NCBI GenBank assembly: GCA_030595135.1
Contig: JAUVDU010000031.1
Span: 1 to 10,274 of the forward strand
Direction of reading: 5' to 3'
DNA length: 10,274 nt
Source of the DNA: Deltaproteobacteria bacterium
Lineage (GTDB): Bacteria > Desulfobacterota > Anaeroferrophillalia > Anaeroferrophillales > Tharpellaceae
The first letter of the stretch is position 1, and each line of letters opens with the position of its first letter. The position numbers were made by a program, and so were the translations under genes. The notes under the pieces are model-generated. The model had not been told where the DNA came from. It did no database searches and was given only the letters and a program-made list of their open reading frames with translations. Positions 6,177-10,274 of the stretch are shown one piece after another.

Positions 6177-6690
6177 AAGATGACATCACATGTTTCGTTT
6201 CTATGTTTTCTTGTTTAGCGATTGTCGTGCCAATACTAAAAAAATAAAAAATCCTGGTTTTGTAGCAATTTACTAAGTCTTGACCGGAAAACAGACGACA
6301 ATCACAGTAATCTTTCGACAATTTTGTCGAATCAAGAAAAATCATGCCGACGTAGAGAAAATTAATAGGCTTTTACGAATGAAATTTCACTTAAAATGGT
6401 CAAAACTTTTTTGACTACGAAATAATACAAAAAGTTTTTATCCGTGTTATCCGTGCCATTCGTGGTTATTTTTTTATTTCTTTTAACCACGGATTACACG
6501 GAGAAGAAAATCTTTTTGCTTCCGGCAAAGCCGGGTTGTGATTTATGATAATTGGTAACTTGTTTATATTGTAGGTAATCTTTTTTTGTTTTTTTTTAGG
6601 GCATTTTATGTTATGCAGGTCATCGGATCAAATAGTGTTATAGAACTATGTAGATATTTTGACTTGAAGGCAAATTCGAAAAGCAATTTT
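6177..6690. other. AT-rich intergenic region without a convincing gene
   Basis: No reading frame here looks coding. A 63-codon minus-strand frame (6154-6345) runs into the MITE, has no family features and is rejected. The region holds the inverted repeat at 6449-6503, a short GTCAAAA/TTTTGAC palindrome at 6399-6415, a CCGGC-aaa-GCCGG hairpin (6522-6534) and, further right, the promoter of the SUMF1-fold gene. Base composition is much more AT-rich than in the genes on either side. Confidence 0.6.
6449..6503. repeat. Interspersed-type inverted repeat built from CCGTG / CACGG units
   Basis: ATCCGTG (6449-6455) and GTGGTTA (6462-6468) are mirrored by TAACCAC (6484-6490) and CACGGAG (6497-6503). 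Two tandem ATCCGTG-like units precede the left arm (6440-6455). The text 'AACCACG...CACGGATAACACGGAT' on the complementary strand resembles a short intergenic repeat that I recall from many unrelated bacterial genomes. It codes for nothing. Confidence 0.55.
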
Positions 6691-6720
6691 TTGACGTACT
6701 TGAGTTCTAGAAAATATAAG
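6691..6720 (+). promoter_or_regulatory. Likely sigma-70 promoter of the SUMF1-fold gene
   Basis: TTGACG (6691-6696) and TATAAG (6715-6720) are 18 bases apart, each with 5 of 6 consensus bases. Transcription would begin near 6727, giving a leader of about 23 bases that still contains the ribosome site GGAG (6734-6737), 12 bases before the ATG at 6750. Confidence 0.5.
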
Positions 6721-6749
6721 CCTGTGAAAAATCGGAGAGTGTTAAGCAA

Positions 6750-7646
6750 ATGAAAAAAACTGTTTTGCAAATCTCTTTTTTACCTTTTTTGTGGTTGTGC
6801 CTGATGCTGGTTGCGGTTCCGACGGCATCAGCCGAACCCGCTTTTATCGATCCTGTGACTGCTATGGAGTTTGTCTGGGTGCCGTCGGGCACTTACCAGA
6901 TGGGACAGACGAAGTCGGAGAAAGAGGATTTGATCAAAGTGATGGGGCGCGATAAATACGAAAAATATTGTGCCGAGGAGTTACCTCGTCATCAGGTCAT
7001 AGTTGACGGTTTCTGGATGGGGCAGTACGAGGTGACAAATGCCCAGTATCGGCAATTTAAGTTGGCTCATGACAGCAAATCGTACGCAGGGCACTCATTG
7101 AATAGTAATAAACAGCCGGTGGTTGAGGTCTCCTGGGAAGATGCGGTTGCTTATGCTCAATGGTTGTCGGCTAAAAGTAAGAGAAAATTTCGCCTGCCGA
7201 CTGAGGTCGAATGGGAGTATGCCTGTCGGGCCGGGACGACCACGGTTCGTTATTGGGGTGATGATGAGAACTTAGCTTGTCGCCACGCGAATGTCGCCGA
7301 CCAGACGGCCAAGCAGGAGTGGCCAAAATGGAGAGCACATGATTGTGATGATGGTTTTATCGTGACCGCCCCAGTGGGCAGCTTTCAGCCCAACGATTTT
7401 GGTCTTTACGATATGCTGGGTAATGTCTGGGAGTGGTGTTCTGATTGGTATGGTGAGAATTATTACAAAGAGAGCCCGGAGAAAAATCCGCAGGGTGTTG
7501 ATTCGGGTACTTATCGAGTTGCGCGTGGTAGTTGTTGGGATAATCCGTCACGGTTTGTGCGTTCGGCCAGTCGCAATCGACGCCGACCTGATAATCGCGG
7601 CTACGCCCTCGGGTTCCGGTTGGTGGCTTCAAATGTGTCGCCTTAA
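6750..7646 (+). CDS. Exported SUMF1-fold protein (formylglycine-generating-enzyme-like), probably not a sulfatase activator
   Basis: The protein has 298 residues with a Sec signal peptide (basic MKK start, hydrophobic 5-22, cleavage after ASA at 26-28). The remainder is one SUMF1/FGE domain: FVWVPSGTYQMG (41-52), YEVTNAQYRQF (93-103), VSWEDAVAYAQWLS (127-140), RLPTEVEWEYACRAG (148-162), YDMLGNVWEWC (220-230), RVARGSCW (256-263) and LGFRLV (287-292). True formylglycine-generating enzymes have a C-x4-C copper site just after the GGS motif. Here that stretch reads SCWDNPSRFVRSASRN and the pair is absent, so aerobic sulfatase-type Cys oxidation is unlikely. Family relatives without the cysteines serve as binding or accessory domains. 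No sulfatase gene is nearby. MITE copy C follows the stop directly: before that insertion the next gene would have begun 2 bases after this TAA. Confidence 0.9.
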   Translation: MKKTVLQISFLPFLWLCLMLVAVPTASAEPAFIDPVTAMEFVWVPSGTYQMGQTKSEKEDLIKVMGRDKYEKYCAEELPRHQVIVDGFWMGQYEVTNAQYRQFKLAHDSKSYAGHSLNSNKQPVVEVSWEDAVAYAQWLSAKSKRKFRLPTEVEWEYACRAGTTTVRYWGDDENLACRHANVADQTAKQEWPKWRAHDCDDGFIVTAPVGSFQPNDFGLYDMLGNVWEWCSDWYGENYYKESPEKNPQGVDSGTYRVARGSCWDNPSRFVRSASRNRRRPDNRGYALGFRLVASNVSP

Positions 7647-7653
7647 ATATGAT

Positions 7654-7785
7654 GTAACTGCCCAGCGACAGGGTGTTTCGTATCTTATTTGAGATGAATT
7701 TCAGGGTAATCTGGGGGCATAACCTGATTCTTCGCAGGAAATCAGGATTGTGTACCATGATTATCCGGGTTCGCTGAGCAGTTGC
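7654..7785 (+). mobile_element. MITE copy C (IS66-like ends), 132 bp, inserted at the start codon of the methyltransferase gene
   Basis: Terminal repeats GTAACTGCCCAGC (7654-7666) and GCTGAGCAGTTGC (7773-7785) match at 11 of 13 positions. Perfect direct repeats AATATGAT flank it at 7646-7653 and 7786-7793. The internal CCTGATT / AATCAGG stem is perfect. The body is clearly related to copies A and B but more diverged, so it may be older. The left duplication begins with the last base of the SUMF1-fold gene's TAA, and the right one contains the ATG (7789-7791) of the next gene. Confidence 0.88.
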
Positions 7786-7788
7786 AAT

Positions 7789-8946
7789 ATGATTTCAGTC
7801 GTTATTGAAAAATATGCGCCGCCGGGAAACGGACTTGGTTTTTATCAGGACAAGGCGGTTTTTGTCCCTCAAACAGCGGTTGGCGATGAGGTTCTGGTAA
7901 GGGTTGAAAAAGAGAAAAAACGCTATATCATCGGGCGCCTTGAGGAGGTTGTAAAACCCGGCTCTAAGCGTCGAAAAGTGCCTTGTCCGCATTATGCAGA
8001 GTGTGGCGGATGCGATCTACTCCATCTCCCTTATCGGGATCAGCTGGAGCTTAAACAGGAGATGTTGGTTCAGGTTCTGGCCGGAGCCGGGATTCAGGCG
8101 GCAGTTAATATGGTTGCCGCACCGAGCGAATTTCATTACCGGCATCGGGCTCTTTTCCGGCGTGATCTGGAGACCGGAGAATTTGGCTTTTTGCGTCGTC
8201 GCAGCCATCAGGTGGCGGTTGTTCCCGACTGCCTGGTTTTAGCTCAGGGTTTGACAAACTTGTTAAAAAAGTTTGCCGTGTCACCGGATTTGCCGAAAAA
8301 AACAACGGCCTGTTACGGTTTGGCAAGTGTCAACGGTGATTTCGCTGCGGCCGCAGATAATGGTCGCAACTATCAAGCGATTCCCGGGATTCCGGAAACT
8401 GTGACCGAAAACTATGGTTTTGGCGATCTTGAACTGGCGGCTTCAGGTTTTGCCCAAGCAAATCCGGCGATAACCCGGCTGATGATCAACGATCTTCGGC
8501 AATATTGCGTCGATGCTCGTGAAGTGGCTGAACTCTATGGCGGTAGCGGCACTTTCTCGTTGCCGTTGGCAACCATTGCCCGGAATCTGACCGTTTACGA
8601 AAGTGATTCAGCGGCCGCCGCCAGAGGCCGCCGCAACGCGGCTCGTAACGGTTTGGAAAATGTTCATGTAGTCAGTGGTAGGGTCGAGAAAAAAGCGTTG
8701 CCCAAAGCTCTCGATACGCTGGTTGTTGATCCTCCGCGTAGTGGCTTGCAACCGGTTATTATCGAAAAAATGGTTAAAAGCCGGGCTGCACAGCTTATCT
8801 ATATCAGCTGTAATCCGGCCACCCTGGCCCGCGATCTCGCCCGTCTCAAAGCTTTTTCTAACGGTTTTACTTTAGATTCACTTAGTGCCTACGACATGTA
8901 TGCCGGTACTACCCACCTTGAAGTCATGGCCGTTCTCAAACGTTAA
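7789..8946 (+). CDS. TrmA/RlmD-family RNA (uracil-5-)-methyltransferase
   Basis: The protein has 385 residues from ATG at 7789. It has an N-terminal TRAM RNA-binding domain (about 1-60), a 4Fe-4S cysteine set (C66, C72, C75, C148) typical of the RlmC/RlmD branch, FAQANP (221-226, with the base-binding Gln223), the SAM motif ELYGGSGTFSLPL (248-260), DPPRSGL (314-320), the nucleophile motif ISCNPATLARDL with C341, and HLE with E378 as general base. Such enzymes methylate U to m5U in 23S rRNA (U747 or U1939 in E. coli) or tRNA; which site cannot be told, as many bacteria have one enzyme of mixed role. All catalytic residues are present. The start codon lies in the right target duplication of MITE copy C. 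No good ribosome site precedes it; an in-frame GTG at 7750 inside the MITE follows AGGA and could add 13 residues. Its stop overlaps the stop of the convergent hypE remnant. Confidence 0.93.
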   Translation: MISVVIEKYAPPGNGLGFYQDKAVFVPQTAVGDEVLVRVEKEKKRYIIGRLEEVVKPGSKRRKVPCPHYAECGGCDLLHLPYRDQLELKQEMLVQVLAGAGIQAAVNMVAAPSEFHYRHRALFRRDLETGEFGFLRRRSHQVAVVPDCLVLAQGLTNLLKKFAVSPDLPKKTTACYGLASVNGDFAAAADNGRNYQAIPGIPETVTENYGFGDLELAASGFAQANPAITRLMINDLRQYCVDAREVAELYGGSGTFSLPLATIARNLTVYESDSAAAARGRRNAARNGLENVHVVSGRVEKKALPKALDTLVVDPPRSGLQPVIIEKMVKSRAAQLIYISCNPATLARDLARLKAFSNGFTLDSLSAYDMYAGTTHLEVMAVLKR

Positions 8947-9386
8947 CAAATTCTTGGTACCAGATCACCGCTCGGTTGATCAATAATGCGTTCTCCCCCG
9001 ATCAGCGTTTTCATCGTGACTCTTCCCGTTGGCTGATTTTCATCACGAACCCGGCCGATAATTGCGGCATTTTTTCCTAAGGGATCATCTTGCATGATCT
9101 CCAGAACTTTTTTGGCCTCGTCAGCCGGACAAAAGAGCAGCATTTTCCCCTCATTAGCTAGAAACAGAGGTTCCAATCCGTAGATTTCAGCAAAACCGCG
9201 AACCTCCTCTTTGACCGGAAGAGACTTTTCCTCAATTTGCAGATGGGTTCGAGATTGTTCGGCGAGTTCGGCCAGAACGCCGCCGGCACCGCCTCGGGTG
9301 GCATCCCGTAGACTGTGAATGTTGACAGAGTTTTTCTGTAATTTTTGTACCAGATGGTTCAAGGCGGAGGTAAGGCGACCACCACC
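8943..9386 (-). pseudogene. hypE: HypE (hydrogenase maturation) C-terminal remnant, joined in frame to a transposase fragment
   Basis: About 143 residues match the C-terminal part of HypE, which is normally about 330-340 residues: LRDATRGGAGGVLAEL, LPVKEEVRGFAEIYGLEPLF, LANEGKMLLFCPADEA, DPLGKNAAIIGRV, and the family's invariant end PRIC. In intact HypE the final Cys carries the thiocarbamate/thiocyanate used to make the CN ligands of [NiFe] hydrogenase. The whole N-terminal ATP-binding half is missing. Instead, the frame continues upstream without a stop into transposase sequence; the join lies near residues 80-85 of the chimeric frame, about 9374-9386, at a glycine run. The frame opens with GTG at 9626 and is 227 codons long. 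It is expected to be non-functional. Selenophosphate synthetase shares the fold, but the PRIC end settles it as HypE. Confidence 0.85.
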
Positions 9387-9750
9387 GCCGTTACCTTCAG
9401 TTAAGAAGATCTTTTGCGGAATAGAGCAGTTAATATTAAACCCAATATGAACTTTTGCCTTCTTTGCCCCTTTGCGATAGTCGGCCCAGACCATGGAGAG
9501 AACTGAATCGATCAGTGAACCATCAATAGCAACAAGGTCTCCCAGCTCAGAAAACTCTTTTAGGTCTCTGATTGCTCGCTTGTTTAAACAGATTTTGAAA
9601 AACGTGTAAAAATTGTTCGAGGCCACGTTCGTTTAGTGAATCAAAAAAAGTACTTTTACCGATTCCTCCACTGGATATTAATAGTAAAGTATGCCGTGTA
9701 TAATTTTTTTGCCAAGCAGTTTGGTCAACGTTATGGTTGCGGGTTTTTAC
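9387..9750 (-). pseudogene. IS4-type DDE transposase fragment with a frameshift
   Basis: Two minus-strand frames together give one continuous transposase segment. Frame one (9750-9547) reads ...RHTLLLISSGGIGKSTFF, NERGLEQFLHVFQNLFKQAS and ends at TGA 9547-9549. Frame two continues FSELGDLVAIDGSLID, LSMVWADYRKGAKKAKVH, GFNINCSIPQKIFLTEGNG. The join is explained by one extra A (T on the plus strand) in the run at 9558-9561. The motif AIDGS holds the first catalytic Asp of the DDE triad; the other two catalytic residues and the whole C-terminal half are gone, replaced by HypE sequence. The N-terminus is also lost or diverged beyond a TAG at 9751-9753. I recognise this from IS4-family transposases of Desulfobacterota. 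No terminal inverted repeats could be found. Confidence 0.8.
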
Positions 9751-9797
9751 CTATTTAGAGTTCTGTCCGTTTGCTTTTATCAGGAGAGCTTAAATCT

Positions 9798-10190
9798 TCA
9801 GTAGCTTTGTCGGGCCGGGATAACGCCACGAATGCCGCCGCGCGGTTTTTAGACATCACCGCAGCGTCTCGGGATTAGATGGATATGGGTGTGGAAGATT
9901 GTTTGTCCGGCATCATGGCCACTGTTGAAGCCCACATTGAAGCCGGAGATTGAAGGATCCTCGGCCAACAGCTTTTTTCGCATATCTTGGACTAACAGCC
10001 AGATCTCGGTGATCTTTTTAGGGTTTAATTCGAGGGGGTCGGCGATGTGATGATAGGGGATAATCAGGCAATACCCCGGTGTTACCGGGGCGTTGTCGTT
10101 AATGACGTAAAAATTTCGGCTGTAGGCGACAACCCCCAGTTTTTCCGGAGAACAGAAAGGGCATAATGGAAGGGCTTGTTTGTTTTTCAT
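9798..10190 (-). pseudogene. HIT-family nucleotide hydrolase with an in-frame TAA that removes the C-terminal tail
   Basis: From ATG at 10190 the frame runs 113 residues to TAA at 9849-9851. It has the zinc-like CPFC pair (10-13 region), the HIT core with LIIPYHHI (43-50), GFNVGFNSGHDAGQTIFH and the catalytic HTHIHLIPRR. HIT hydrolases of this branch cleave dinucleoside polyphosphates or nucleotide conjugates. Relatives continue after '..GDV' with a conserved tail like xxPRGGIRGVIPxxxxY. Here the same frame directly after the TAA encodes KPRGGIRGVIPARQSY and then TGA at 9798-9800. So a single base change (GAA to TAA is the simplest) has cut off 17 residues. The active site is intact, so the 113-residue form could still work. 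The gene starts 7 bases after the end of the partial frame upstream and has only a poor ribosome site. Confidence 0.8.
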
Positions 10191-10197
10191 ATCAAAA

Positions 10198-10274
10198 TTA
10201 AGCTGCCTTTTTACTCCTCATTCCTTTAATTTGGGAGTACCAGTAGCCGCTGAGAATATAGGAGTAGAGCCAGG
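10198..10274 (-). CDS. Possible C-terminal end of an unidentified gene (cut by window edge)
   Basis: A minus-strand frame enters from the right edge and runs 24 codons to TAA at 10198-10200. It reads WLYSYILSGYWYSQIKG and then a short basic end, MRSKKAA. The aromatic-rich stretch and basic tail look like a real protein end, perhaps of a membrane-associated protein. The stop is 7 bases from the HIT gene start, as in an operon. Too little is present to name a family, and the other two minus-strand frames also stop within or near this stretch, so it may be chance. Confidence 0.35.
   Translation of the reverse strand, partial: WLYSYILSGYWYSQIKGMRSKKAA

Noticed and set aside
6154..6345. A 63-codon minus-strand frame with several cysteines.
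   Set aside because: It overlaps the terminal repeat of MITE copy B, has no ribosome site and no recognisable motif, and lies in AT-rich non-coding DNA.
7357..7758. A 133-codon minus-strand frame over the SUMF1-fold gene end and MITE copy C.
   Set aside because: It is antisense to a well-supported domain and crosses the MITE, and its composition has no protein-like features.
5040..7800. CRISPR array, because of repeated similar blocks.
   Set aside because: Only three copies, hundreds of bases apart, in mixed orientation and with target duplications; no regular spacers and no cas genes.
8941..8950. Bidirectional terminator between the convergent methyltransferase and hypE remnant.
   Set aside because: The two stop codons overlap (TTAA at 8943-8946) and no stem followed by a T-run is found on either side.
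8943..9626. Selenophosphate synthetase (SelD) instead of HypE.
   Set aside because: The fold is shared, but the C-terminal PRIC and the LPVKEEVRG / LANEGK / HPLGK-like pattern are those of HypE.

Overview
The window looks like chromosomal DNA of a Gram-negative bacterium with moderate GC content. The most likely source is a member of the Desulfobacterota (the old Deltaproteobacteria). This is inferred from gene content: an NtrC-type sigma-54 activator paired with a membrane kinase, an outer-membrane beta-barrel protein, a HypE hydrogenase-maturation remnant, a small secreted protein of a type I recall from that group, and a TrmA/RlmD-type RNA methyltransferase. No rRNA or tRNA gene is present to confirm it.

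Left part (1-5009, all minus strand): a compact five-gene cluster read from right to left. In transcription order it holds an exported beta-barrel outer-membrane protein (3993-5009), a small exported protein with an Arg/Gly-rich tail (3586-4023), a two-TM sensor histidine kinase (1962-3599), a sigma-54-dependent response regulator (625-1956) and a PHP-domain phosphoesterase cut off by the window edge (1-614). Genes overlap or lie within 10 bases of each other, so they are probably one operon. Kinase and regulator are a cognate pair; the link of the two envelope proteins to the pair is inferred from position.

Middle part (5010-7788): two lone genes set among mobile repeats. One encodes a secreted glycine-rich protein (5411-5917, minus) and the other an exported SUMF1-fold protein (6750-7646, plus). 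Three copies of one 130-132 bp MITE lie at 5111-5240, 6047-6176 and 7654-7785. Each has GTAA-type terminal inverted repeats, a conserved internal hairpin and its own perfect 8-bp target-site duplication (TGAAAAAA, AAGATGAC, AATATGAT). Ends and duplication length fit a non-autonomous IS66-type element; no IS66 transposase is in the window. The third copy landed on the start codon of the next gene and its target duplication rebuilt the ATG.

Right part (7789-10274): a complete TrmA/RlmD-type RNA uracil-5-methyltransferase (plus) converges on, and shares its stop region with, a minus-strand reading frame that is a chimera: a frameshifted IS4-type transposase fragment joined in frame to the C-terminal part of HypE. 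Upstream of it is a HIT-family hydrolase gene with a TAA stop just after the active site, although the expected family C-terminus is still encoded in frame beyond it. The end of another minus-strand reading frame runs off the right edge. This end looks like a decaying locus reshaped by an insertion sequence.

The best candidates for new biology are the MITE family with its start-codon insertion, the five-gene envelope/signalling operon, a possible sigma-54 promoter plus palindrome upstream of the secreted glycine-rich gene, and the transposase-HypE chimera.
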